This document shows positions 1 to 11,510 of a stretch of DNA of 64,000 bases, piece by piece. Origin of the DNA: Diploptera punctata (taxonomy: Eukaryota; Arthropoda; Insecta; Blattodea; Blaberidae); contig JASPKZ010007248.1 in assembly GCA_030220185.1 (NCBI GenBank), positions 124,001-188,000 of the forward strand, given 5' to 3'. Positions within the stretch are counted from its first letter, which is position 1. The number at the start of each line of letters is the position of its first letter. Both the position numbers and the translations under genes were made by a program. The notes beneath the pieces are model-generated. The model was not told the origin of the DNA. It searched no databases and saw only the letters and a program-made list of their open reading frames with translations.

Positions 1-100
1 CAGTAGTAGACGAAACGTTGAGTGTTAATAAAACCAGACCACTGCCATTTAACCCGAAAGACATAAAATACATAAATCAAAACACCTGCCGTGAAAGTCT

Positions 101-400
101 ACAATTTTACATAATGTAATGTTTATTTATTTAGTATATTGAAATTGTAATCATACATTTTAAGATTCTTCCAAATAACTTATATAAACATATGCTAGAT
201 TATACATATTTTTATTATTTTTATTTTATTTATTTCAAATGTTGGAGAGCGAACTACATTTTCTTACACGTTAAAAGATAAAACATTATTTGACCAATGA
301 AAATTCAGTTCACACATCTGGTTTATTTACACTACAAATGGAACTTAGCTCGGAAGAGATAAAGCTAATAAATTGTTAAAATGTGCTCAAACCTATCAGG
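101..400 (+). repeat. Unclassified interspersed repeat, copy 1
   Basis: Matches the reverse complement of 35040-35270 over about 200 bp (shared core GCGAACTACATTTTCTTACA), and its right part (GGAACTTAGCTCGGAAGAG) recurs reversed at about 33875-33895. No coding potential. The first bases of the window include GACGAAACGTTGAG, which resembles the 3' half of a Penelope-type tail, but the rest would lie outside the window. Confidence 0.6.
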
Positions 401-592
401 AAAATCTTGAACTATTACACAAACCCATAACTACTTTTCATCGAAGAATTGTATTAATGATATTGGTTGTAAAGACTGTTTTGGTTCTTGAATACCTGTA
501 ACTATCATTTATTAAGGTACAAATTACGCCTACATTTGTAGACTTATAATATTCCTTTAATTATTGTGTAGTAATTCTTCCATTCAATACAG

Positions 593-692
593 GTTCGTGA
601 GAGATTTGGAAAACTTAGCTAACAAATCGTTACTTGGGCAATTTTTCCTAATTTTGGGAGGCATGTGCCTGTGTGCCTTCTCTGGAGCTATG
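593..692 (+). CDS. Odorant receptor (7tm_6), internal exon, TM5 region
   Basis: First visible coding exon of an insect odorant receptor, a ligand-gated ion-channel subunit of sensory neuron membranes that works with Orco. It follows a pyrimidine-rich tract and AG at 591-592, starts with one base of a split codon, and encodes 33 residues with LLGQFFLILGGMCLCAF as a hydrophobic membrane segment. It ends after ATG at a strong donor (GTGAGT). Alone it would be weak evidence; it is convincing because the next three exons continue in phase into the diagnostic receptor C-terminus. The exons for the N-terminus and first membrane segments must lie before the window; I see none in 1-592. The ligand cannot be told from sequence. 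Confidence 0.82.
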
Positions 693-980
693 GTGAGTAA
701 TAATTATAAACAAATTTAGATGTGATTATTTTTAATCGCTTTATCCGTTAACAGTTATATCGTGAATTTTAATGTATTCAAAGATTAGATCGCATTGAAA
801 TATTGATTTCAAATTTGTTGGCGTATTTTCACATTTTACCCCAAGTATGGAAAACCATGTATATATCCTATTCTATCAACATTGTTCAGCCTTAGACACG
901 ATTTTGACCTATCTTCTGGAGGCTAAATTTTTATCAGTTCAGACCATACGAGCACCTGATATAAGGTAGACTCAACTGAA

Positions 981-1360
981 TTGGGACACGGGTGAATAGG
1001 GACACTTTTAAATTTTGTTCTCTCCGCTAAAATCTAATATTCCCAGCGAAAGTGCTGGCATCTATCGAATAACTTCTGTACTTCATGCATCAAACCAGTT
1101 GTGTGACATTTTGGTTCTCGTTTGATTATCTAAATATTTCACATCAAAGAATTGGTGCTTCCAGATAAGTGAAATAAAAGCTTCGTACATTTAATATTAT
1201 CTTTGAATTGATTTCTTAACTTAATAATTATTAAGTATTTATCCCCAAAGATATTGCGATGATACTCGTCTTTGTCGACAACCTATGAAAATTGAAACAC
1301 TGTATTTCGGGTGAATAAGGACACTAATTTTCGGCTGAATAGGGACAGAGTATTTCACTA
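981..1360 (+). repeat. Non-coding stretch with recurring GGTGAATAGGGACAC
   Basis: The phrase GGGTGAATAGGGACAC near 990, GGGTGAATAAGGACAC near 1310 and GCTGAATAGGGACAG near 1333 occur in the first odorant-receptor intron. Probably part of one degraded element; family not recognised. The rest of this intron up to 2300 shows nothing else I can support. Confidence 0.35.
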
Positions 1361-2305
1361 ATTTATTTGTAACTGTTGTACTCCAGAATTCTAAACAGAA
1401 TTGTTCAGAAGTTGATATGCATATAACTATTATAGCATTCCGTCAGAGGAGAAGATTGTATCATGCAGCAGAGTTATTTGTAGCACCTCATTTATTCATG
1501 TATTCAACGTCACCATAACAGTGGAAGTGACGATCCGCTAAAAAAGGGGGGGGTTTGGTACAAACAATTCCTCCATTGTCTACATGTGGATTTGAATTAG
1601 ATTTCAACCATGTAAGAAAGGTAGCTTTTGTTTCGGGGTAAAAATTAAATAAACACAAATTTATCGTCGTCTGAACCTAAATAAGAAGTGGAAAATGATG
1701 ATGATACTGGAGAGGCGGAACAGAATAAAATATGGGTGGGTTTTGTTTATAAAATGTAATTATCCCATTTCATCAAAACTGGGAGAATGCATTTGGTGTC
1801 ATGCCGTGAAAGTGTGTTGGAGCTGAAGGAAGTAGAAAAAAAATGTTTGTAGACCTAGTATAAAGAAATAAATATGATTCTATGATAGTTTATATAGAAA
1901 ATTATGTTATAAAATTGTGTTTAAAATGTCTCAGAAATAAATATTTTAATTTAACGAAGGAAGTCATTTGAAAATTGTTCCAATTCCATCTAAAGACTGT
2001 CATTCACTCTAACAAATTCCCTGTGCATTTGATTGATAAAATTAGAGCTCGTACAAAAATGTTGACCAAAGATTATATTAAATCATTAAGTACAAAACAT
2101 GTACATCTTACCTATATTACAGTTTTTTTTTGTCCTGATTCACCTGAGATAACCCTACACAAGGCCGTAGAGAGGGGAAAAAAATTGGAAAACATTAGCT
2201 ACATGCCAAATCTGTCTGCGTGCGCATACCGTTCCATAAATCTAGCTTTTGACTGACGGTCAAATTCCGTGTCTAAGATTGTGCTTATCTCTTCAACAGA
2301 AAAGA

Positions 2306-2470
2306 GTAGTTAATATTTAATTTTAGGAAGTTATATTTTGAAGTTATTTTAATTATATTATTATTTTTAGTCTGGACATCTTACCTCAATACAATATATT
2401 ATTATTTTTAGTCTGGATATCTTACCTCAATACTGAGGTAAGATGTCCAGACTAAAAATAATAATATAAG
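2306..2470. mobile_element. Palindromic MITE, rearranged copy
   Basis: The arm with core AGTCTGGACATCTTACCTCA occurs twice in direct orientation and then once inverted, each arm ending in AT-rich ATTATTATTTTTAGTCTGG. The outer part (TTTAATTTTAGGAAGTTATA) is shared in reverse with the right flank of the copy at 10385-10515, so both belong to one small non-autonomous family. Confidence 0.7.
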
Positions 2471-2597
2471 AAAAAAGTAGGCCTACCTTAAGTTTTAATA
2501 TATGTAACTTTCATAGCTATTCAGGAAACTGTTTTAATATTTAAAGTAAGTTTGTAGACAGAATATTGTTTATTAAACGTATTGCTTTTTTTTATAG

Positions 2598-2702
2598 AGT
2601 TTGAGAAGCCCACTGCATCTTTCACAAGCAATCTTGTCCTATTTGGCATTCTTATCTCAATTATACGTCAATTGTTGGTTTGGAACAGAATTAACTGAAC
2701 AA
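2598..2702 (+). CDS. Odorant receptor, TM6 exon
   Basis: Thirty-five codons, phase 0 on both sides, between TTTATAG and GTAAGT. The peptide starts SLRSPLHLSQAILSYLAFLS and ends CWFGTELTEQ. The CWFG-x-ELTEQ block is the hallmark of insect odorant receptors at the end of TM6 before the last intracellular stretch. The intron before it is 1,905 bp and contains a MITE. No stop or frameshift, so this looks like a live receptor gene rather than a decayed copy. Confidence 0.92.
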
Positions 2703-2719
2703 GTAAGTGTAACATGAAA

Positions 2720-3375
2720 ATTATATATATATATATTAAAGCGTAAAACTGTGGTTTGTCAGATTCATCTTTCAGCAGTAGACCTATATATTTGTATTTC
2801 TTCTGTACGTGTGTTTGTCACTGAACCCCTCCTAAACGACTGGACCGATTTTGATGAATTTTTGTGTGTGTGCGTGATACTGCGGATCGTTTACAGGTAG
2901 ATGTGCTGATCGCTGCGGGCTACGGTAATTGTAGTTGTTGATCCGCCAGTCCCTTTTTATGTCATTTCAATGTATGTAGGCGCCTATGCGTAGCTGTTTA
3001 AGGAGCCTATGTTATTCAACTATCGAGAGACGGGACTTCGGTTTGGTCAGTTGTATAGTCCAGCCACTGATTCTCCGGCCCTGACGTTTTCACGATAGTG
3101 TTGCAGATACGGATATTCAGTGGGAGGGGCCGCTTTATGTATGCGGTTAGCAGACACCTACAGCTGACATCTCAGTAACTTCAAACCTTACTAGCGCGCT
3201 ATAGCTGCGTACATCAACCATTTACTTATTGACAGTAGAGGGCGAGTTCTCTCTTTACCCCTCGTATAACCTAAACTTCAGAGCCGGACATCCAGCGGCT
3301 GGACTTTAGTATGGATCTCAGGGTTCTTAACATTGTAACGATTTTATGATGATTTCTAAATGTTAAATAAAGTTA
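2720..3375 (+). repeat. Insect-type interspersed repeat (TA-rich start)
   Basis: Opens with a TA run, then contains CTAAACGACTGGACCGATTT, a phrase I know from interspersed repeats in many arthropods; class uncertain. GTCCAGCCACTGATTCTCCGG near 3058 has an approximate inverted partner near 3280. Confidence 0.4.
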
Positions 3376-3655
3376 TTCAATTTCTCTTCAGTTTATTTAA
3401 ATTTGATCACAAAATGGTAGTACAGCTAATTCAATTGAAGAAATTTACAAGTTTAAAAATTCAGTTGAAAATTTCTAAATTAAATTAATTTTCCGTAGAC
3501 GAAGTCCATTTTGCACGTAAGCGAATTTTACTTGATCCCTACCCTGTTTATGACTAGAGAACAGCATATAAGAAGAATGAAGAATGATATTTCTACGTTC
3601 CATTACTTAACACGAAATCTCACCTTACTCCCTCCATTTTGAATTAGATCCATCA

Positions 3656-4287
3656 GCCTCTGGTTCATCAACGAATGAGATGCACAAAGAAATTAAACAT
3701 AGGCTCAATTCTGGAAATGCGTGCTATTATGCATTGCAGAGACTCTTGATGTCCCAATTCCTTTCAAAAAAACGTTAAACTGAAAACAGGCTATATGAAA
3801 CTATTATTCTACCAGTTATATTATATGGGTGCGAAACATGGACTCTTATTTTAAGGGAGAAAAGGAGATTACAAGTATTTGAGAATAAAGTACTTAGGAA
3901 AATTTTTGGACCAAAGAGAGATGAACAGACAGGTGAATGGATAAGACTACATAATAATGAACTACATGGTCTTTATAGGAAGCCAGATATAATAAGAACA
4001 GTTGAGTCTCGTAGATTGCGATGGGCAGGACATGTTGCATGTATGGGGAATGAAAGACTTGCATGGAAGCTTCTTGTAGGGAAGCCAGAGGGAAAACGCC
4101 CAGTTGGTAGACCAAGAATGAGGTGGGAGAATAACATTAACTATGATTTGAGGGAAGTAGATTTCACAGGAAATGATTGGAAGGCATTAGCTCAGGATAG
4201 GGATGTGTGGGGAGAGCTTATGTCCGCGCGGGCCATGAACTTACGGGTTCGATAGTGCCAGTGAGTAAGTAAGCCTCTGGTTCATCA
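3656..4287 (+). mobile_element. 5'-truncated LINE with 15-bp target-site duplication
   Basis: The 3' end of a non-LTR retrotransposon encoding the end of its reverse transcriptase polyprotein (MRWAGHVACMGNERLAWKLL ... MNLRVR, stop), then an AAGT-type tail (GTGAGTAAGTAA). Target duplication GCCTCTGGTTCATCA at 3656-3670 and 4273-4287 is perfect, marking the element as 3671-4272. The upstream part is out of frame because of an extra A in an A run near 3770, so the copy is dead. Inserted sense-wise in the odorant-receptor intron. Confidence 0.92.
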
Positions 4288-4929
4288 GGTTTCTTACAAC
4301 TAATCTTGTAGGTTAACGATAAATTAGTGAACTCCCATTTTGTAAGTTCCACCTTTTTGCGAATTTCGTCTGTGTAAGTTTATTCAAGACAAAATGTATT
4401 TTGGCTTGGCTTCTATAGGCTATCTCTCATCTCTACATCTGAATAGTTTTAAATTACTTCTTGGTATTTTACTAAAGGACGTGATCTCATTAATTGGTTT
4501 TCTTTCATTAAGAGTTTTGTAATGACAGCTTGTTAGTCTTAACAATCAATGGTTACTCATATATTTTGTTCATCATCCTCATCAGTTTGAATGGAGATGT
4601 TAGTTACAAAAGCATTATTCTTATTTATTCTAATAGACCTACTTTCGTTTGAAGTCCTTTGTCATCTGAGCAATGAATTATGGGGTTTTGATGATGTTAG
4701 TCATGTAGTAATTTTAGATTTATTTCTTATGATTGATAAAACTATAATATTTTCATTATAATTAAATAATTGGAGAAATTATTATTTTATTATTGTTTTC
4801 GTTATCTATGTAATTTTATCGTTATTTTGACAATTGTGACATTAGAGCGTTATTTTTAGTATTTTAGTGTTTGTTATAAAATTATTATCATTATTACTAA
4901 GTATTTACGACCTACTATTAGCCTGCTTA

Positions 4930-5059
4930 TTATATCATTATTATTATTATCATTATTCTTATCATCATTAAGTAGTAGCATCAAATTATTCTTATCATTT
5001 TATTATATCATTATTATTATCATTTTTAGTATTATTATTATTATCATTATTACTATTAC

Positions 5060-5123
<64 letters not shown>

Positions 5124-5237
5124 GTTATCATTACTATCATTATTATTACTATTATTATTATTACTATTACTATTATTATTACTATTACTATTATTATTAC
5201 TATTACTATTATTATTAATTATTATTATTATTATTAC

Positions 5238-5268
<31 letters not shown>

Positions 5269-5291
5269 TATCATCATCATCATCATCATCA

Positions 5292-5335
<44 letters not shown>

Positions 5336-5340
5336 TATAG
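4930..5340 (+). repeat. ATT/ATC microsatellite, long
   Basis: Almost pure ATT triplets with ACT interruptions and an ATC block near 5270-5295. The 72-codon open frame across it (runs of Leu, Ile, His, Tyr) is a by-product of the repeat. Confidence 0.97.
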
Positions 5341-5399
5341 ATTAAATAAATCGAGAATAATTTGTATATTATATGTATTATAGAATAATTCTGTCACAC

Positions 5400-6245
5400 T
5401 GATTAGGTCGCTCGATGGTTTAGATTCACAATTGGACTCTCTAAAACCATTAGGTGTAGGAGTTCACCTGTGAAAGTCACATTTTTTTATATTTCACAAC
5501 GAAACTCAGTATATCCTATTAAAATAAACCGAGGTAGGTAATTTCAAATAAAATGAGCGAAATCCTACAATTAGAAGTGGAGGTTTACTTGAAATCCGAA
5601 ATTAAAAACTGCCTGGGCCGTTGATTAAATTTGTTGTATGTTTGATTGGGTCTCTGGATAATTTAAATTCACAATTGGACTCGGTAGGTGCGCTGCATTC
5701 GTGTTATAGGTTTTTTTATGTCAGATTTGTAGTCATCTGCATTATCGACATATACATACTGCGAGCGCGATAACAATGTGAAGTCATTATGCACACTTCT
5801 TGAGCCAAAACAGATGGCAGTAAGGAGTTTTCTTGCAAACTTATTTAATAATAACTGATTACGTCTCAATTATGGAAAAAAAGTAGCCTGTCACACAATA
5901 ACGAAACGAAAAGATTGAAATGTCAAACTCAATGTTAAATGTCACTTAATATATGGTTTATCGATAATTCGAATATCGAGAAAACGTTTTCTAAACCCTC
6001 TAATAGCAGGCAAGCAAACGTTCTGGCATGACGTCTTCTTTTATTACGGATAACTCATAATGACTATTTTTCGTATCTCAGCTCATTTATTCCAAGAAGA
6101 GCGGGATAAGTAGATGGACGTATTCCTCGCGACAACAATGTGACGTCGTCATGCACGCTTCTTGAGCAACAACAGTTGGCTGTGAGAGGTTTCTTGCGAA
6201 CTCGTTTAATAATATCTAATTAAATCTTAATTAGTTAATTTTATG
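5400..6245 (+). repeat. Pair of direct repeats in intron
   Basis: About 120 bp at 5756-5877 recurs diverged at 6120-6245 (shared ACAATGTGA, CTTCTTGAGC, AACAGTTGGC versus AACAGATGGC, GTTTAATAATA). A second shared phrase, TTCACAATTGGACTC, occurs near 5424 and 5670. Origin unknown. Confidence 0.55.
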
Positions 6246-6494
6246 GTAAAAGAAGTAAACATATTTTTATCGTCTGCCCATGACAGGAGAATTGAACGTT
6301 CGGATACACTAGTATATAGGCCTATGTATTTTTTGTTTCAATCTCAGTGAATTTCTTCCAATTTCTCAGTCTTACTTTTTCCAATTATTATTAACTTTCA
6401 TTAATTGTTAATGTTTTAAAACTTGTTCCCAATTTTGTTCTGGTCTTTCTTTAGATCTGATTGGTTTTTAAGATGTTTTTAATATAGACCATGT

Positions 6495-6885
6495 ACCTAA
6501 AGTTCTTAAGAAAAATTTTGGGCCGAAGAAAACGAACAGAAAGATGAATAGAGAAGACAACATAATAGTGAGGTACATACGATCTTTATGGGAGACTAGA
6601 TGTAATAAGAAAAGTTAATTATTGTATACTGTGATGGGCAGGGCATGTGGCACAAAGGGTGAATTAAAGAGGGGCATGGCTGATAGGAAAATCATCTAGT
6701 AAATCGCCCAGTAGGTAGGCAAAGAATTGGATAGGAGAATAACATTATTTGAGAGATGATTTATACGGGAAATAATTTATTATTGAAAAACATTAGTTCT
6801 GGATAGAGATGTAAGGAGTGTTTATGTCCCCGCCGACATGAGCCTTCGGGTTCGTTATTCCCAAAGAGTAAGTTAAGTTAGTTTA
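6495..6885 (+). mobile_element. Decayed copy of the AAGT-tailed LINE
   Basis: Same 3' region as the LINE at 3671-4272 but heavily mutated: GATGGGCAGGGCATGTGGCA, GATAGAGATGTAAGGAG and CTTCGGGTTCG followed by GAGTAAGTTAAGTTAG are recognisable. No open frame remains; clearly older than the other copies. Confidence 0.75.
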
Positions 6886-6984
6886 TTAGGCAATTTACCT
6901 TTTTTTACAAAACTTTTTCTCACAAATATAGTAAAATTGAATCAAACAACAATACACATGCGTCACATCTAATTTAAGACAATT

Positions 6985-7445
6985 GCTCGCCTAATTTAAA
7001 TCTGCACGCGGAAAATATGCTACGGATGTAGTTCGATTCTCTTTCTTCTCTTACCAAGTTGCCACTTCATTTTCCCTGTGTTGTGTTAATTGACTGGGAG
7101 GGGAGAGCAGGCAAATACTGTGCTTTTTAAATGATCCGTTACCTACAGTAGTCGTTGATAAAATTAATAATCCGGCAACCATGTAACTACTGGGGAATGA
7201 GCTGTTCCTTCTTTGCCTTGCTCGTTACATATTGCCATTTCCGTCCATTGTGTTGTGAGGCTGTCAGTATAGAGATGGCTGTGATTTTAAATGATCCGAA
7301 AACTTCAACAGTCCTTGACTAAATGACTAATTTAATGACATTTCACATATTTTAGGGGTTCTCACTTCCACAGAGAAATAGTTTATCGACACTAGCGCTA
7401 ACACGCTTCCCCTCTAGTCGTGCAGACTTAACTTGGGGAAGTAAT
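6985..7445 (+). repeat. Unclassified repeat, copy 1 of 2
   Basis: About 450 bp matching 47828-48340 in the same orientation. Each copy contains an internal duplication built around GCCA-TT ... ATACTGTG ... TTTTAAATGATCCG (7070-7140 and 7220-7300 here). Ends near a CGACACTAGCGCTAA motif. Non-coding. Confidence 0.65.
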
Positions 7446-7539
7446 TATATAAATTTAGTTATGTGTTATAATGACTACGTTAAATTTAGTCCCTGGATTT
7501 GTTAAATAAAAACAGATCTTAAACCTAATTTTCGTATAC

Positions 7540-8363
7540 CAGTGTGTCCACAAAGTCCTGCTAACAAAACAACGTAGGCCTAGGCTAACTTAGCTCGTAA
7601 ACTATTTGAGATAGAGACATGCGTTTTTTTGCAACGTATTCTACATCCCTCAATGTTTTGTTTACATTCGTTGCAGATTGTGATTTAAACGACAATGATG
7701 ACATTATGCTGAGTCTGGTAAATCACCAGTAGCCCCATATCCGAATGTCTACACATAAAGAAATTTGCTTAATCAGAGAATATCACCCTCTGATTGGTAC
7801 TCACTGTCTTCATCAATTGCGTGCAGCATGGAATCAGCGAATTCTGCACGCCGAGGGAAGTCAGTTGGCAGCGACGCTTTCGTAATTTGCAGCCGCTTAT
7901 GGAGGATTTTATGAATGGTTGATTTTTGATAAATGCAGTTCCCGTGAAGCATGACGAACCGATTTTTGAGGTCTGAGTTGAAATGCAAGTTGCCCATTGT
8001 CGATAGTTTATTGGTTCACACCTGGCCATCCACTCCGTGGCAAGTCCATTACACTGCCAGTCGCTAGAAATTTCTCGGCCCATGTAATTATGGATGATTT
8101 GGATGGAGGATCTCTTCCATATTGCCGGGGGAAATTTCGCTGAACAGTTACTGATGATTTATCAGACTCAGCATTCGACCATATACATTGGGACTTTTCC
8201 TATAGTGTCGTCATTGCCGTTTAAATCAAAATCAGAAAGAAATGTAAACAAAACTTTGAGAGATGTAGAATACGTTACAAAAAAATCGCATGTCTCTCTC
8301 TATCTCAAATAGTTTACGAGCTGAGTTACATTGTTTTGGTGGCAGGACTTTGTGGACACCCTG
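7540..8363 (-). mobile_element. Mariner-like DNA transposon with about 190-bp inverted ends
   Basis: Ends CAGTGTGTCCACAAAGTCCT and, inverted, CAGGGTGTCCACAAAGTCCT. The inverted similarity extends about 190 bp inward on each side (7540-7725 against 8155-8363), unusually long. Between them the minus strand encodes a piece of transposase: KSTIHKILHKRLQITKA, then FPRRAEFADSMLHAIDEDS and, after a frameshift, VIFSD. This matches the HTH-to-first-catalytic-Asp region of mariner-type transposases; the remainder is deleted. Non-autonomous and located in the odorant-receptor intron. Confidence 0.8.
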
Positions 8364-8500
8364 CAGATCTAAGGATATGGACAAAAAAACTCAAATCTGC
8401 ATTAAATCAAACCCGGATTATGCGTTAGCAGTCGATCATCTGGAATTATTTTGCTTTTGTTTTGCGTATTTAATTTCAAGATTTAAATGTGATGTTTTAG

Positions 8501-8656
8501 GCACAACTTGTGAGCCAAGCAGCTTATAGCAGTGATTGGGTTGGAATCCCAGTTCAAATTCAACGCAATATTTCGTTCGTCATAGCTTCAGCCAACAAAG
8601 AGATTTATCTAACAGCTGGCAAATTCGTACCTGCATCCCGTGCTACTATGCTTAAT
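8501..8656 (+). CDS. Odorant receptor, pre-TM7/TM7 exon
   Basis: Fifty-two codons, phase 0 on both sides, between TTTTAG and GTAAGT. The peptide includes the Y-SSDW-VGIPVQIQRNISFVI block and LTAGKFVPASRATML, matching the conserved odorant-receptor pattern (W-x-x-x-P-x-x-x-Q-R ... LTAGKF). LTAGKF leads into TM7, which lines the ion pore in this family. The upstream intron is 5.8 kb and contains a LINE copy, an ATT microsatellite and a mariner-like element. Confidence 0.93.
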
Positions 8657-8845
8657 GTAAGTACACAGGTTGGGAACTAGTTCAACAGAAAAACATTCAT
8701 GAATGTTGGACGAGTATGCTTTGATATCACAAGCCCATGCTCTCTTGTACTTTAGTATAGAGAAATTTGATGATGTGTCAGGCATGCATTATGGAGCTTC
8801 ATGTACAATACACTCTGTTGGAAACGTACCTTATACCCACATCAA

Positions 8846-9259
8846 TACCTAGACACTCGTCCACCGCTGTGGTCTCGGGGTAGCGTGCTGTATTGTTACG
8901 CAGCGGGCCCGGGTTCGATCCCCGGTCGGGACAATTTGTCTGGGTGAGGTTTTTATCGGGGTTTTTCCTCACCTGTAAGACAAATGTCAGGAAAACTTTA
9001 AGGCCCAAACGGTCCCCGAAATCATATGGCCATCGCAATCACCATCATTCATATTCATCTTAGGTTAAGCTTAGGATTAGGAACTCTCCTGGCGCACCAT
9101 TATCATCACCACCCATCATATCATCGGGGCAACGTAACCCCGCCTTTCAGGCGCCCCAACCTCAGAGGTGGGTTACAAGTACGCCATGCCAGGAGAGAAA
9201 CCAGGAATGTCGAAAGACAAACCTGGGGCATTTGGAAAAAAAAAAAATACCTAGACACT
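8846..9259 (+). mobile_element. tRNA-derived SINE, family A, with poly-A and TSD
   Basis: Target duplication ATACCTAGACACT at 8846-8858 and 9247-9259; element 8859-9246. The tRNA-like head has an A box (GTAGCGTGCTG) and a B box (GGGTTCGATCCCCGG), followed by the family signature TTTTATCGGGGTTTTTCCTC. The 3' third (GCGCACCATTATCATCACC ... GAAACCAGGAATGTCG, then A12) is absent from the other family A copies here, so this is a composite or distinct subfamily. Confidence 0.92.
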
Positions 9260-9439
9260 AAAACGCGTGGGCGTTCACCAATTTATTCACAATATAATCC
9301 CAGGTGTTAATAAATGACAATAGGAGTAGATATGGTGAACATCTTTAGGAGCTTCATATGATTTGTTCAAAGGAATTAGAATTTATCTGTTTGTTTTCTG
9401 TTTTGTCGGTATATTTGTCAACCAACCCTCGAAAGGGGA

Positions 9440-9590
9440 TTTTGAAACTCCGAACTCATCATCATCATAGTACATTCACAAATTCAGGCCATTTGTTGAC
9501 CTGTTTCGGCCTCAAGAGACACACCATCCAAAAGTCTTTTGAGTGGACGTCCTGGTCTTCTTCCTCCGAACTCCCTCAAGGGAAAGAAGA
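9440..9590 (-). mobile_element. LINE C-terminal fragment, minus strand
   Basis: The reverse strand reads FGGRRPGRPLKRLLDGVSLEA followed by ETGQQMA, matching the GRRRPGRPLKRLLDG tail seen at the end of many insect non-LTR polyproteins. Short and decayed. Confidence 0.55.
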
Positions 9591-9594
9591 TGTG

Positions 9595-10190
9595 GTAGAC
9601 CCGAATAAACACAGAGGAGTCACATTGGAAAGTGCACCAGACTGACGAACCTGATAGAAGAAAAATTACTTGACGAACAATTTCGTTTCATAGAAGGAAG
9701 CTGCACCAAACACGCCATAACATTCCTACAGAACGAGATTCAAGAAGCACTAAGATTCCAATAAGGGAACCTCTACACAGTGTTGTAGATTACAGCAAAA
9801 CATTCGATCTCGTAAACAGACAGTGAGCTATAAAAAAAACTGGAATGAAGAACACTACCTCACGATAATTATCAATCAGATTCTCGCCCTTATCAACGTG
9901 CAAGTCGACAACCAGCTAGAAAAATCAAAACTTTCGGAACAGACAAGCAGAATTCTTCAATGCGATCTAATGAGCCCACTACTTCTCAATATTCGCAGGA
10001 ATGGATGTTGTGCAAGCAACTGTAACAGAAGATGTGGATTTATACATGTATGCGGACGACATGGCACTTGTGAACAGATACAGCTTATATTCGGCTGATA
10101 GAATGGGCTGACAGAACTGCAGCGCGGGAGCACCGATGCGCTCTTGCTTCATGTTCAATGACTACAAGGAGATGGCAGTGTTCGACGCGC
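9595..10190 (+). mobile_element. Decayed LINE reverse-transcriptase segment
   Basis: Reading with frameshifts: HRGVTLES, then KLLDEQFRFIEGSCTKHAIT with FLQNEIQEA, SKTFDLVNR, NQLEKSKLSEQT, SPLLLNI and DVDLYMYADDMALV. YADD is the reverse-transcriptase catalytic box; FRxGxxT and the D-SKAFD region are upstream RT motifs. Multiple stops show a dead copy. Confidence 0.75.
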
Positions 10191-10384
10191 TTAATGCAAA
10201 CAAGATGAGTACAATGCATCGATATTAATAAAATGGATGATAGAACTCCGTTGAGATGCTAGTCGCAATATTTAAATTATAATATAAAATTACGTACCTT
10301 GAAGGCCTGTCTCCTTAACTTTTAAAACATTAATTAACTGTAGGCCTTTCGGGAATAGTGTCATTATCAAACATTTACAGTGAT

Positions 10385-10515
10385 TATATTATTTTTAGTC
10401 TGGACATCTTACCTCAATATTAATGTTAACATTAATATTGAGGTAAGATGTCCAGACTAAAAATAATATAATTAAAATAACCTCAAAATATAACTTCCTA
10501 AAATTAAATATTATT
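10385..10515. mobile_element. MITE with loop-less 86-bp perfect palindrome
   Basis: Positions 10385-10427 and 10428-10470 are exact reverse complements with no spacer (centre GTT/AAC). The arm core AGTCTGGACATCTTACCTCA is the same as in the MITE at 2306-2470, and the right flank (ATAACTTCCTAAAATTAAAT) equals that copy's left flank reversed. Confidence 0.9.
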
Positions 10516-11077
10516 TACAGTGATAATTACGTTATTTTTTTTCAAACATAAAGCCCCAAGTTGATGACATTGTAGAACACAAGAAATTTCAAGTATCGAC
10601 AAGTGCTTACAACGCATAGATTAATAAGTAAACGAAAAGTAAAAATAAAACTATACAGGAATTACTTATTTGTTATTAGGACCAATACCATTCGAGAGGG
10701 ATTAACTTACTTTGTCGTATGATTATAATTGGGATATCACCCTATAGTTATTTCTGCCATAACTTGCTCATATATGTTTGGTTGAATATTTACATTCAGA
10801 AAACATCACCTGAACAGGTAGGGAGTGACCGTATGCAGCAAACAGTGAAAATATCTGCGCATTTCTGACCCCTGATGTAAATAATGATAAGACAGTATCG
10901 ATGGATTTCAGGAAGAGAGGACGTCCTATACCGAGAGACGAGTTGCATATAAATCAGATAAAGCTGCAACAAGTGAACCATCACGTTCCAGACACAGGGC
11001 ACATAACAGCACGGATAACTGCTGTTATACTAGCAGGCTATCGCTCTATCAAAGTGAAGAATAATGCCGATCGTCTC

Positions 11078-11163
11078 TTAGGCCGGTATTCAGAAACCAA
11101 TCTTTACGCAAAGAGCGACTCTATCCCCCTCTCTACGTCATGGTTTCTGAATACCGGCCTTAG
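11078..11163. mobile_element. Short MITE with 19-bp perfect inverted ends
   Basis: GGCCGGTATTCAGAAACCA at 11081-11099 is exactly inverted at 11141-11159, flanked by TTA on both sides (a likely 3-bp target duplication). Total length about 80 bp, no coding capacity. Confidence 0.8.
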
Positions 11164-11229
11164 AGATAGAATATAAAGGCAACGTACATAAAAAAAAAAG
11201 TAGCTCGATCTATCGAAGTATACGCGTTC

Positions 11230-11510
11230 ATGGCTGGTATATGAATTAATTAGACAGCCACCCTACCTTGAAGATACGAGGCTATTCAGGAACTCTACGC
11301 AAAGAAACGAGATTTTATGGATCGACTTATACGCCACGGACCCAATGACGACAGAATGGAGACAGGTGGATTATGAACTCCATTACGTGATCACGAAATT
11401 CGCTACACATGGATTACATTTCAAAATGTGTAATAACAAAAAATACGAGCGTGACTGCCAAGTGTGTATGCGAATTGTGCATCAAGACCTGTGACCGCTA
11501 CCATGCAATG
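11230..11510 (+). pseudogene. Possible retroelement coding remnant
   Basis: An open stretch reads TTEWRQVDYELHYVITKFA, then THGLHFKMC ... CQVCMRIVHQ, a Cys/His-spaced segment like the zinc-finger tails of some LINE polyproteins; an in-frame stop lies just upstream. Family not recognised. Confidence 0.35.

Noticed and set aside
1975..2256. 93-codon frame in the receptor intron
   Set aside because: Lies between two receptor exons, no domain, composition like surrounding intron.
5122..5340. Open frame of Leu, Ile, His and Tyr runs
   Set aside because: Pure product of the ATT/ATC microsatellite.
7769..8083. 104-codon minus-strand frame as an independent gene
   Set aside because: It overlaps, in another frame, the transposase scrap of the mariner-like element.
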